Shown piece by piece: positions 56,328 through 64,000 of a stretch of DNA of 64,000 nucleotides. Below the pieces are notes generated by a model. The model searched no databases and was not told the DNA's origin. It saw nothing but the letters and a program-made list of their open reading frames with translations. Position numbers and translations under genes: made by a program. Each line of letters begins with the position of its first letter. The first letter of the stretch is position 1. This DNA comes from Actinomycetota bacterium (GTDB lineage Bacteria; Actinomycetota; Thermoleophilia; Solirubrobacterales; JACPNS01), in NCBI GenBank assembly GCA_016213645.1, contig JACQZY010000007.1, forward strand, positions 1-64,000, in the 5' to 3' direction.

Positions 56328-56980
56328 CGGGGCTGGGCCCGGTTGTTGAGCACGTCAAAGGCGTTCTGCAGACGCAGCCCACGGCTGGTCATCAATACGG
56401 CCATGTGGTAAATCACATCGGCCGCTTCCTCGGCCACACGCTCGTCGGTTTCTTCGCGCGCGGCGCGGGTGACCTCTTCGGCCTCTTCGAGCACTTTCTC
56501 GGCGATTAGGCCGGGATCATTCAGCAAAGTGGTGGTGTAAGAGCCCTCGGGCATCTGATCGCGGCGCGCGTCGAGCGTGCGCTGCAGCTCGCCGGGAGCT
56601 TCAAAGCTTTGGCGTTCGGGAGCAGCGCCTGTTTCGCCCTCGCCGGCGGCCTCGCCTGTCTCGCCGAGCGAGCGATAAAAGCAGCTGAACTCTCCGGTGT
56701 GACATCCCGGGCCCGCTGGCTCGACGATCGCAAGCAGTGCATCGGCGTCGCAGTCGTATCGCAGTTCCAACACTTTTTGAGTGTTACCGCTGGTCTCGCC
56801 CTTGTGCCAGAGCTCGCCGCGCGAGCGGCTGTAGAACCAGGTCTCGCCGGTCTCTCGCGTGCGCTGAAGCGACTCGCGGTTCATGTAGGCGAGCGTCAGC
56901 ACCGCGCCGCTGGCGCGGTCTTGCACGATGCACGGCAGCAGGCCGCTTTCGCCGAAGTTGATGCCTGAGGGGTCGTTCAC
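56324..56980 (-). CDS. hisI: phosphoribosyl-AMP cyclohydrolase / phosphoribosyl-ATP pyrophosphatase fusion
   Basis: 218 residues joining HisI (1-110) and HisE (about 130-218). HisI has [17 protein letters not shown] and the zinc Cys/Asp cluster ([15 protein letters not shown]). HisE has [10 protein letters not shown] and E-E-A-E-E-V. It catalyses steps two and three of histidine synthesis. GTG start, weak ribosome site. A histidine gene leading a tryptophan operon is not rare in actinobacteria. The amidase gene ends 93 bp upstream. Confidence 0.94.
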   Translation of the reverse strand: MNDPSGINFGESGLLPCIVQDRASGAVLTLAYMNRESLQRTRETGETWFYSRSRGELWHKGETSGNTQKVLELRYDCDADALLAIVEPAGPGCHTGEFSCFYRSLGETGEAAGEGETGAAPERQSFEAPGELQRTLDARRDQMPEGSYTTTLLNDPGLIAEKVLEEAEEVTRAAREETDERVAEEAADVIYHMAVLMTSRGLRLQNAFDVLNNRAQPR

Positions 56981-57073
56981 GATGACCGAGAGTCTAAGCG
57001 CACGAAAGTACGCGCCAAAACGTCCGCCGCAGTTACCGCGGATCAGTCGCCGGATCGGTCTTCGCGTGTGGCG

Positions 57074-58498
57074 TCAACCGGCGAAGCCGGGACGCAGCGC
57101 GGCCCAGCCCAGCGGCTCTTCGAGCTGACCGATCAGCGAAAGCAGTGTCTCTTCGTCGGCCGGGCGGCCGATCAGCTGAATCGCGTGCGGCAATCCGTCA
57201 TCGCCGATCCCGGTCGGCAGGGAAACCGCCGGCTGGCCGGAGAGATTGATCCCGGCCGTGAAGCTCGTGAATTCCGCCGCCCTGCGGAACGCATCCATGC
57301 CCTCCGTGGAGTCGATGTATCCGATCGGTACGGGGCGCTGGTTTAGCACCGGCGTGAGCAGAATGTCGTAATCGCTGACTTTTGTCACGATCTCGCGCGC
57401 GAAAGCGAAGGCCATCGCGTTTGACTTGATCCAATCGAGCGCGGTCACGTCCTTGACGATCTGCCAAATCTCCCAAGTGAGCGCCTCCACGGAGTCCTCG
57501 GTGACCTCCTGACCGCTCACGGCCGCGGCGAATTCGGTCATCGTCGAGATCCAGCCGCCAAAGATCTTCGTGAAAAGCACCATCAGTTCGGGGCTGCCCC
57601 ACGGAATGTCAAAAGGCTCAACGTCGTGGCCGAGCGATTCCAGCAGCTTCGCGGTCTGCTCTACCTGCTCGATATGCGACGGGTCCACGGGCATGTCGAC
57701 CGCGGGCTTGACCGTGTATCCGATCTTCAGGCGGCCCGGGTCGCGTTTGACGGCCTCGGCGAACGGCGCACTTGGCGGCGGCGCCCAGCTGGCGTCTCCA
57801 AGCTCGTAGCCGGCCAGCACGTCGAGCGTGGCTGCCGTGTCGGCGGCGCTGCGGGTGAGCATCATGTCGATCGTCAGCGGGTGCTCGGCCAGCAGCGGGG
57901 CCCCCGAGACGCGGTTGCGTGATGGTTTAAATCCGATCAACCCGCAGCAGGCGCCCGGAATGCGCAGCGAGCCGCCACCGTCGTTTCCATGCGCAACAGG
58001 CAGAATGCCCGCCGCCACCGCCGAGGCCGCGCCGCCCGAAGAGCCACCCGGCGTGCGGCTGGTGTCGTAGGGGTTGCGCGCCGGCCCGTATCGCAGCGGC
58101 TCGGTGACAGGCAGAATGCCCATCTCCGGAGTCTTTGTCTTGCCGATGATCACAAAGCCGGCGTCCTTGATGCGCCGCACGATGCTGGAATCGCTGCGCG
58201 GCGTGAAGTCTCCGAAAATCTTTGCGCCGGCGGTGTACGGGTAATCGGCGAGGAACGGTCCAATGTCCTTGATCGCCGTCGGCACGCCGGCGAACGGCCG
58301 TTCGTCGCCGGGCTTGATCTCGTCGGCGACGGCAAGCGCGCGATCCGCGTCGATCACCGTGAAGTCGCCGAGCAACGGGTCGTAGCGGTCGGCGCGACGC
58401 AGCGAAAGCTCCGTCAGTTCGCGCGCGCTGACCTCACCGGCGCGAACCATCGCCGCAAGTTCAACGGCGGGCTTGAAGAGGATGTCTGCGTCGGCCAT
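57074..58498 (-). CDS. amidase signature-family enzyme
   Basis: 474 residues. Ser-cisSer-Lys triad: Lys in G-V-P-T-A-I-K-D (about residue 76), Ser pair in T-P-G-G-S-S-G-G-A-A-S, and DGGGSLRIPG. The family includes GatA, but no gatB/gatC is next to it, so a general amidase (for nitriles, acetamide or peptides) is more likely. It runs in the trp direction 93 bp before hisIE and may be in the same transcript. Confidence 0.85.
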   Translation of the reverse strand: MADADILFKPAVELAAMVRAGEVSARELTELSLRRADRYDPLLGDFTVIDADRALAVADEIKPGDERPFAGVPTAIKDIGPFLADYPYTAGAKIFGDFTPRSDSSIVRRIKDAGFVIIGKTKTPEMGILPVTEPLRYGPARNPYDTSRTPGGSSGGAASAVAAGILPVAHGNDGGGSLRIPGACCGLIGFKPSRNRVSGAPLLAEHPLTIDMMLTRSAADTAATLDVLAGYELGDASWAPPPSAPFAEAVKRDPGRLKIGYTVKPAVDMPVDPSHIEQVEQTAKLLESLGHDVEPFDIPWGSPELMVLFTKIFGGWISTMTEFAAAVSGQEVTEDSVEALTWEIWQIVKDVTALDWIKSNAMAFAFAREIVTKVSDYDILLTPVLNQRPVPIGYIDSTEGMDAFRRAAEFTSFTAGINLSGQPAVSLPTGIGDDGLPHAIQLIGRPADEETLLSLIGQLEEPLGWAALRPGFAG

Positions 58499-58552
58499 GG
58501 TGAGCGGATATTACCGGCGGCGCGGCCGGATCAAGCCCGAGCGGCTGTTCGT

Positions 58553-59677
58553 TCATCCCAGAAGTGACCGAACCCATATGCCGAAGAGCGGGTCGACCAG
58601 ATAGCTCGTTCGACCTCCACCGGCATCGGCGATTACTCCGTCATCAAGCAACCGCCGACGCGACGCTTCCACCGACCCGGGCGCAATTCCGAATCGGGAT
58701 TTTGCCTCGGCCGAAAACGGACCAACACCCGTCGCCAGAGCCGAGACAAGTCGCCGATCGGAAACGTTCAATCGCCTCCACTCCGACTCAAATGCTTCCG
58801 CATGATCCGCGATCACTCCGTCTAGCGCACGTACGAAAACCTCCTCATCGGCGACCGCTCCCGGTTCGGTTTCATCCCACACGCGATTCGCCATCAACAT
58901 CGCTCGCTGAGGGTGTCCGACGACCACATCCAGCAGCCTCCCCAGCGCCGAGCCGGAATCCTTGCCCGTAAGTTCGAAATGTTCCGCGATGTAGAGATAT
59001 AGGTCAGCATCTGCGAGAGGGCCAAGCACGACCGGTCTCGCTTGGCCAAATAGTGGCCTTTCTCGATTCGAAAAGAGCTCACGCATCATTCCCGGGTGCG
59101 AGCCGGCGAATAAGTAGGTCGCCTCTTTCGTCTGCGCCTGGATTCGCGACCGAAGAAATCCGTCGAGATTGGGGCCGGCACCCAAAAGAGATTGAAACTC
59201 GTCAAATGCGATCACCGCGCGTACGCCGGTTTTTTCGAACAGCTTGACCGGTAGATCGAGCAACGTCTGTAGGCGGTCAAGGCTCTGGCGGTCGTCGCGC
59301 GAAATTCCCATCGAGATCGTGGCGCCTTCCGCGGAGAAGCTGACTTGCGGCTGAATCGACCTGATGAGCGCCTCGGCAAATTTGCGAAAGGGTCCGTGGA
59401 AGCTCGCTCGATAGCCACCGTCGAGCCGATGTACGACGTCAGCGGCGGTTTGTATTCCGAAAAAATCGACGTAGGCCGTGGGCATTCCGAGGCGATCGCA
59501 GTCGGCCAGCACCTTTCGCAACAAGCTCGTCTTGCCGTACCGTCGCGGAGCGGTTAGCCGAGCGTGATTTCCCTCCTGCGCCAGCGTCGCAAGCATTTGT
59601 GATTCTGCATCGCGATCAATCAAGTCCGGGGGATCGATCGGATGGTTGTAGACAAAAGGATTGAGCCCGGTTTTCAT
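58553..59677 (-). CDS. AAA ATPase of the archaeal-ATPase type with winged-helix end
   Basis: 374 residues. Walker A A-P-R-R-Y-G-K-T-S-L (about 43-52), Walker B I-A-F-D-E-F-Q-S-L, sensor-like FAGSHPGMM and a C-terminal winged-helix-like part (about 305-374). This is the ATPase_2/STAND-like group often found singly and of unknown job. The ATG lies in a 9-bp perfect inverted repeat, and the promoter region is AT-rich for this genome. It may be laterally acquired (inference). Confidence 0.8.
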   Translation of the reverse strand: MKTGLNPFVYNHPIDPPDLIDRDAESQMLATLAQEGNHARLTAPRRYGKTSLLRKVLADCDRLGMPTAYVDFFGIQTAADVVHRLDGGYRASFHGPFRKFAEALIRSIQPQVSFSAEGATISMGISRDDRQSLDRLQTLLDLPVKLFEKTGVRAVIAFDEFQSLLGAGPNLDGFLRSRIQAQTKEATYLFAGSHPGMMRELFSNRERPLFGQARPVVLGPLADADLYLYIAEHFELTGKDSGSALGRLLDVVVGHPQRAMLMANRVWDETEPGAVADEEVFVRALDGVIADHAEAFESEWRRLNVSDRRLVSALATGVGPFSAEAKSRFGIAPGSVEASRRRLLDDGVIADAGGGRTSYLVDPLFGIWVRSLLG

Positions 59678-59700
59678 ACCACTATCTATTGTAGTGGTAT
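59676..59700. promoter_or_regulatory. inverted repeat over the AAA ATPase start codon
   Basis: ATACCACTA and TAGTGGTAT are a perfect 9-bp inverted repeat around TCTATTG. On the minus strand the second arm includes the start ATG. A related half-site (TAGTAGTG) is at 59713-59720. TACAAT in the loop region and TATAGT (59703-59708) on the minus strand are -10-like. It could be an autoregulatory operator or an RNA hairpin hiding the start. Confidence 0.55.
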
Positions 59701-59749
59701 TTACTATAGGATTAGTAGTGATCCAACGACGGACCTCTCAACGCGCCGT

Positions 59750-60688
59750 TCACCCGATCCCCAGCCGGTCCAGCAGTCCATCGTCGCGCCGCCAGGATTT
59801 ACGCACCGTGGCGCGCAACTCAAGGTGTACGTGCGAGTCGAGCAGTTTCTCCAAGCCCGGTCGTGCGGCCGCGCCGATCGCCTTGATCATGCGGCCGCCT
59901 TTACCGATCACGATGCCTTTTTGCGATTCGGTTTCCACCCACAGGTTGGCGTTCACGTAGGTGATCGTGCCGCTGTCGTCGGCCGGCTCGACGCGCTCGA
60001 TCTCGTCTACGCGCACTTCGATCGCGTGCGGTAGCTCGTCGCGCGTGCGCGCCAGCGCCTGCTCGCGAATCAGCTCGGCAACGCGCACCTCAAGCGGTTC
60101 GTCGGTGGCTTCCTCGGGCGGAAAAAGAAACGGACCCGGAGGAAGCGTCGCCATCAACCCCTCAATCAGTTCGGGCACGCCTTCGCCGGTGCGCGCGGAC
60201 ACGGGATAGATCTCGCCGGGCGCAAACTCCGCCGTGTCCAGCAGCGCCTGCGCGGTGCGCTGTTTGTCGAGCAGATCGATCTTGTTCACAACGGTGATCA
60301 CCGGCACGTTGGCTTGCTTGATCAGCTCTGCCAGATAGTGATCGCCACCGCCCGAACGCTGCTGGCCGTTAAGCACAAACAGTGCGCCGTCGCAGTCAGC
60401 GACGGCTCGTATCACGCCCTTTTGCATGCGTTCGGTCATCGCGTCGCGAGGGCGCTGACTGCCGGGCAGATCTACCAGCACCAGCTGCGCGTCGTTTCGC
60501 GTGAGCACACCGCGTACCGCGCGACGAGTGGTCTGTGGCTTGTCGCTGACGATCGCCACCTTCTCGCCGACGATCGCGTTGACGAGTGTTGATTTGCCTG
60601 CATTGGGACGTCCGGCCAGCGCGATCATGCCCGAGCGGGTCTGCATGCCGTCAAAGGACTGGAGATTGCCGGGGTCGTGCAGGGTCAT
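59750..60688 (-). CDS. era: GTPase Era
   Basis: 312 residues. G1 GRPNAGKST, G3 DLPGS, G4 NKID and the KH domain K-G-G-R-M-I-K near residue 265. It binds 16S rRNA 3' end and aids 30S maturation. G3 is DLPG where DTPG is commonest. The ATG overlaps the ybeY stop (ATGA). Last gene of the yqeY-phoH-ybeY-era run. Confidence 0.96.
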   Translation of the reverse strand: MTLHDPGNLQSFDGMQTRSGMIALAGRPNAGKSTLVNAIVGEKVAIVSDKPQTTRRAVRGVLTRNDAQLVLVDLPGSQRPRDAMTERMQKGVIRAVADCDGALFVLNGQQRSGGGDHYLAELIKQANVPVITVVNKIDLLDKQRTAQALLDTAEFAPGEIYPVSARTGEGVPELIEGLMATLPPGPFLFPPEEATDEPLEVRVAELIREQALARTRDELPHAIEVRVDEIERVEPADDSGTITYVNANLWVETESQKGIVIGKGGRMIKAIGAAARPGLEKLLDSHVHLELRATVRKSWRRDDGLLDRLGIG

Positions 60689-61140
60689 GCGCCCGCGCTC
60701 CCGTCATACAAGCTCGCGACGATCCCGTCTTGCAGCGCCAGCATCTCGCCGTCGTCGGTCTCGTGATCCAAGCCGCAGAGGTGCAACACGCCGTGCACGA
60801 CGGCTTCGACCATGTCCTCGGTGTGCTCCGGGCAGATCACCACGTCACCGAGTTCAAACGGGCCGGACTCGGGATCCGGCAGCTGACCGTACGCGATCGC
60901 CTCGCCGTCCATCGGAAAGCTGAGCACGTCGGTCGGCGAATCCATCGCGCGGTACTCAAGGTTTAGTGCGTGGATGCGCGCCAGCTCGACGATCTGGATC
61001 GCGACGTGGCCGTGGTTTACACCAAGTCGCCGCAACGTGGCCACGGCGGCATCCACCAGAGACGTGTCTTCACTGCCTACCAGTTCGATCTCGGGCGAGC
61101 CCGGATCACGCGGATCGGCCTCGAACAAATCGCCGTTCAT
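60685..61140 (-). CDS. ybeY: endoribonuclease YbeY
   Basis: 151 residues. Metal site H-G-V-L-H-L-C-G-L-D-H (about 115-125), the UPF0054 signature. Works with Era and PhoH in rRNA maturation and quality control. Overlaps both neighbours by ATGA. Confidence 0.95.
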   Translation of the reverse strand: MNGDLFEADPRDPGSPEIELVGSEDTSLVDAAVATLRRLGVNHGHVAIQIVELARIHALNLEYRAMDSPTDVLSFPMDGEAIAYGQLPDPESGPFELGDVVICPEHTEDMVEAVVHGVLHLCGLDHETDDGEMLALQDGIVASLYDGSAGA

Positions 61141-62150
61141 CGGTCGCCGTCGCCGCGACGGTTGCCACTTGAGCCGCCGGTCTTCTTACGCGATTTACGC
61201 TGCCGTTCGAGCTGTTCGGAGTGCTCGGCGTAAGCGGTGACGATGTGCTGCACGAGCTTGTGCCGCACCACGTCCTCATCGCCAAAGCGCACAAAAGCAA
61301 TATCGTCGACCCCTTCGAGCACTTGGGCTACTTCAATCAGCCCCGAACGTTCGCCCTTGGGCAGGTCGATCTGCGTGATGTCTCCGGTGACGACGATCTG
61401 CGAACCAAAGCCCAACCGCGTCAGAAACATCTTCATCTGTTCGGGAGAGGTGTTTTGCGCCTCATCGAGGATCACGAAGCTGTCATTCAAGGTCCTACCG
61501 CGCATAAAGGCCAGCGGCGCCACTTCGATCGCGCCGCCTTCCATGTACTGATTGACCTTCTCGGGCTCGAGCATGTCGTAGAGCGCGTCAAACAACGGGC
61601 GCAGGTAAGGATCGACTTTGGCCATCAGATCTCCGGGCAAGAAGCCCAGTCGTTCTCCGGCCTCGACGGCCGGACGAGTGAGGATGATGCGGCCAACACG
61701 GCGGCTGCTCAGTGCCTGCGCGGCCATTGCGATCGCCAGATAGGTCTTGCCGGTACCGGCCGGACCCACGCCGAAGGTGACGGTCTTGTTGCGGATCGCC
61801 TCGACGTAATTTTTCTGGTTGATCGTTTTTGGAGAAACCTTTTTGTCGCGGTGACGCCAGACGACGTCCTCAAGTACGTCGGCCGCGTTTCTGTGTTGGT
61901 CGAGCGCGCCGGCGACCACCTCGATCGTGCCGGGGGCGATCTCGTGACCGTTCTCGATCAACTCCGCAAGCTCTTCGACCACGCCGCGCGCGGCCTTTAC
62001 GTCGATGTCTTCGCCTTCGAGAGTGAGGATGTTGCCGCGCAGGTGAACGGCGCAATCGAGATGCTCCTCGAGCGTCCTGAGCACGGCGTCCTGCGTGCCG
62101 GCCAACTCGGCCGCGACGCTGTTGTCGAGCTCGATGGCGGTGCGGGTCAA
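61137..62150 (-). CDS. phoH: PhoH-like ATPase
   Basis: 337 residues. Walker A G-P-A-G-T-G-K-T, RPAVEAGERLGFLPGD and DEAQNTSPEQMKMF (Walker B) identify PhoH; an N-terminal KH-like segment (about 20-90) is seen. TTG start, supported by GAGGGG nine bases upstream in the gap after yqeY. Role linked to RNA processing with YbeY. Confidence 0.94.
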   Translation of the reverse strand: MTRTAIELDNSVAAELAGTQDAVLRTLEEHLDCAVHLRGNILTLEGEDIDVKAARGVVEELAELIENGHEIAPGTIEVVAGALDQHRNAADVLEDVVWRHRDKKVSPKTINQKNYVEAIRNKTVTFGVGPAGTGKTYLAIAMAAQALSSRRVGRIILTRPAVEAGERLGFLPGDLMAKVDPYLRPLFDALYDMLEPEKVNQYMEGGAIEVAPLAFMRGRTLNDSFVILDEAQNTSPEQMKMFLTRLGFGSQIVVTGDITQIDLPKGERSGLIEVAQVLEGVDDIAFVRFGDEDVVRHKLVQHIVTAYAEHSEQLERQRKSRKKTGGSSGNRRGDGDR

Positions 62151-62163
62151 GTAATCAGGCCCC

Positions 62164-62592
62164 TCAGGTCAGGCGCTCTTTGACGGCGGCCTGCACGCGG
62201 TTGCCGTCCGCCAGACCCTTCACGCGCGGCATCACCGTGCCCATCACCTTGCCCATGTCGGCGGGCCCAGCCGCACCGGTCTGCTCGATCGCCTCGGCAA
62301 CAATTCCGGCGAGTTCGTCATCGCTCATTTGCGCGGGCAGATACACGTCGATCAATTCGGCTTCGCGCTCTTCCTGGGCTGCGGCCTCGTCACGGCCGCC
62401 GTCGCGGAAAGCCTTTGCGGACTCAAGCCGCTTCTTGCGCGCGGACTGCAAAACGCCGACCTCGTCGGAGTTGCCTTCTTTGATCGCGCGCTGCAGATCG
62501 GCGACAACAAGGCGCAAGGCTTGGACCTTGTCCTTCTCGCCCGCTTTCATCGCGGCCTTGACGTCTGATTGGAGTTGGTCGAGGATGGGCAT
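62164..62592 (-). CDS. GatB/YqeY domain protein
   Basis: 142 residues with the full-length YqeY layout: helical N-terminus (LQSDVKAAMKAGEKDKV) and tail domain (MGKVMGTVMPRVKG). The tail domain is that of GatB/GatE, but the protein is not an amidotransferase by itself. It precedes phoH by 13 bp and is the probable first gene of the era unit. Confidence 0.9.
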   Translation of the reverse strand: MPILDQLQSDVKAAMKAGEKDKVQALRLVVADLQRAIKEGNSDEVGVLQSARKKRLESAKAFRDGGRDEAAAQEEREAELIDVYLPAQMSDDELAGIVAEAIEQTGAAGPADMGKVMGTVMPRVKGLADGNRVQAAVKERLT

Positions 62593-62636
62593 GGGTTCAG
62601 GGTAATGGTCGCGGTAGATCTTGGCTCTTATACAAC

Positions 62637-63578
62637 CTAGAGCGTCAGCACAATCTTGCCCAACTTGCCGCCGGCGGCGAAGTGGTCGTAGGCGGATTGG
62701 ACGTCGTCGAGCGCGTAGGTCTTGGCGACGGGCACGCTGATGGAGCCGTTTTCGAACAGCGGCAGCACACTGCGCTCCACCGCGCGGGCCGTTAGCGACT
62801 TCTCCTCCAGCGGACGGGCGCGCAGGGTCGAGCCGCGCAGCGCGGCGCGCTTGTTCATCAGCGCGAGCAGGTTTACATCCGACTTGAAACCGGCGCCTAC
62901 GCCGATCACGACGATGCGGCCGTCGGTGTTAATGGACTTCAGGTTGGCGGGCATGTTCGGAGCGCCGACTAGTTCGAGGATCACGTCGAACGGGCCGCTC
63001 CGTTCAAATCCCTCCGGGTCGAGCACGTCGTGTGCGCCAAACGCCGCGACGGCATCTCGCATGTCTGGATTGCGTACGGTCGCGGTGACGTGGGCGCCGG
63101 CCGCCGCGCCGAGCTGGATCGCTGCGGTGCCCACTCCACCCGCGCCGCCGTGTACCAGCAGACGTTCGCCGGGACGCAGGTTGCACTGGGTGAAGACCGC
63201 GTCGTGGGCGGTGGTGAAAACCTCAGGCAAGCCGCCGGCCTGCGACCAATCAAGCTTTTGCGGCACCGGCATCGCCTGTCGTTCATGTACGGCGATCAGC
63301 TCACCCTGGCCGCCTCCACCGACAATCGCCATCACGCGGTCACCCTCTTCAAAGCGATCGGCGTCGGGCCCGCGTGAAACAACCTCGCCGGCAAACTCCA
63401 GTCCCGGGATGTCCGGCGGCGAACCGGGCGGCGCCGGATAGGCGCCTTTGACCTGCAACAGGTCGGCGCCGTTGAGACCGGCCGCGCGCACGCGCACGAG
63501 GATCTCGCCGACACCGGGCGAGGGATCGGCGTGCTCTTGGATCGACAGTGCGCCGTCTGTGATGGTTACGGCTCGCAT
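62637..63578 (-). CDS. zinc-free quinone oxidoreductase (MDR family)
   Basis: 313 residues from the ATG giving MRAVTITDG (the longest frame adds a Pro/Arg-rich read-through). GroES-like fold (1-125), then the NADPH-binding Rossmann motif VHGGAGGVGTAAIQLG (about 145). No zinc ligands. It is like Tp53I3/QorB enzymes that reduce quinones and other electrophiles. It stops before yqeY with a gap of 44 bp, and has little sign of co-transcription. Confidence 0.9.
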   Translation of the reverse strand: MRAVTITDGALSIQEHADPSPGVGEILVRVRAAGLNGADLLQVKGAYPAPPGSPPDIPGLEFAGEVVSRGPDADRFEEGDRVMAIVGGGGQGELIAVHERQAMPVPQKLDWSQAGGLPEVFTTAHDAVFTQCNLRPGERLLVHGGAGGVGTAAIQLGAAAGAHVTATVRNPDMRDAVAAFGAHDVLDPEGFERSGPFDVILELVGAPNMPANLKSINTDGRIVVIGVGAGFKSDVNLLALMNKRAALRGSTLRARPLEEKSLTARAVERSVLPLFENGSISVPVAKTYALDDVQSAYDHFAAGGKLGKIVLTL

Positions 63579-63607
63579 TGGGCGGGAGTGTATTGGCGAG
63601 TCGAGGT

Positions 63608-64000
63608 TCAGCGAGGCGACGGCGCGAATGTGGTGGGGATTCCGAAGCCGTCGAGGACGCGTTCGGCAGCGGTGCGCTGAGCGTGACTGAGGCGGCGGCG
63701 GGCGCTGCCGGCGAGGCCGGCGCGAAGGCGGTTGATCTGGTAGCCGGAGCCTGGGGAATTGGTTTGGCGGGCCTTGGCGGCGGCCGCTTCCGGGTAGGGC
63801 AGGCTTAGGTCGCGGGCAAGCGATGTGATCAGTGGTTCCGGGTCTTCGCACATTGGCTCGTGTTCGATGACATGGCAATTCAGGCGCGTGGCGGCTTTGT
63901 GGTGCGCGGTGTGCAGGAGGCCGACCTTCCAGGCGATTCGCTCAACGGGGGAAGCGTCGGGACGCGGAGAAGACGGCGGATCGCCATCCGGCGCCAACCG
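63608..64000 (-). CDS. 3' part of probable sulfotransferase, runs off window
   Basis: At least 131 codons are open to the edge, and the start is outside or at a TTG near 63997. The C-terminal pattern H-E-P-M-C-E-D-P-E-P-L and D-L-S-L-P-Y resembles the end of sulfotransferases (conserved Y/H-E-D-L-x-x-D-P and L-G-L). The Y-Q-I-N-R segment and following basic helix are less typical. No P-loop is seen because the 5' end is missing, so this is a tentative call. Confidence 0.5.
   Translation of the reverse strand, partial: RLAPDGDPPSSPRPDASPVERIAWKVGLLHTAHHKAATRLNCHVIEHEPMCEDPEPLITSLARDLSLPYPEAAAAKARQTNSPGSGYQINRLRAGLAGSARRRLSHAQRTAAERVLDGFGIPTTFAPSPR

Noticed and set aside
57074-58498. Glutamyl-tRNA amidotransferase subunit A (gatA)
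   Set aside because: No gatB or gatC neighbours; the YqeY gene 4 kb away is not GatB.

Overview
The window looks like a chromosomal segment of a high-GC actinobacterium, most likely class Thermoleophilia (Solirubrobacterales-like). The evidence is the GC-rich coding sequence, GTG/TTG starts, an actinobacterial-type LexA box, a polA-rpsA-coaE-uvrB-uvrA order like that of mycobacteria, and an exported family (LPKNSVGGKQIKKNAV) that I associate with this class. The taxonomic call is inference. No rRNA, phage, transposase or CRISPR is visible. One tRNA (Gln, CTG) is present, and most genes are on the minus strand.

Layout. 1-2.5 kb: a possible structured RNA, tRNA-Gln and a secreted BNR-repeat protein. 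2.6-9.3 kb: a minus-strand operon of two APC permeases fused to universal-stress domains, a 57-residue membrane protein between them, two TrkA/RCK proteins and a FAD oxidoreductase. 9.4-11.7 kb: hairpin repeats and a K+-independent type proton pyrophosphatase. 11.9-16.8 kb: tsaE-tsaB-rimI-tsaD-glutaredoxin-rex-GCS2, mostly linked by 4-bp start/stop overlaps. 17.1-19.4 kb: panC-panD-panB behind a long leader. 19.6-20.4 kb: an orphan LuxR-type response regulator.

20.5-42.3 kb: the DNA repair and translation block (uvrA, uvrB, coaE, rpsA, polA). It is interrupted by a PIN/RHH toxin-antitoxin-like pair with a GNAT gene and by a block of secreted proteins with calcium-binding-like D-x-D-x-D-G repeats, including a 1600-residue protein. 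42.4-47.6 kb: an exported protein, malic enzyme, an orphan substrate-binding lipoprotein, phosphofructokinase and a CopD-like membrane protein.

47.7-58.5 kb: a tryptophan operon reading hisIE-trpE-trpG-trpD-trpC-htrA-trpF-trpB-trpA plus a 57-residue membrane protein, with an amidase upstream. An HtrA protease sits between trpC and trpF. 58.6-59.7 kb: a solitary AAA ATPase whose start codon lies in a perfect inverted repeat. 59.8-62.6 kb: yqeY-phoH-ybeY-era. 62.6-64 kb: a quinone oxidoreductase and the 3' end of a probable sulfotransferase running off the window.

The strongest leads for something undescribed are the APC-USP/2-TM/TrkA operon, the pan operon leader, the possible RNA at the left edge, and the secreted-protein block. 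None is proven by the sequence alone. Start codons were chosen from overlaps, Shine-Dalgarno-like sequences and family N-termini, and are stated where they differ from the longest open frame.
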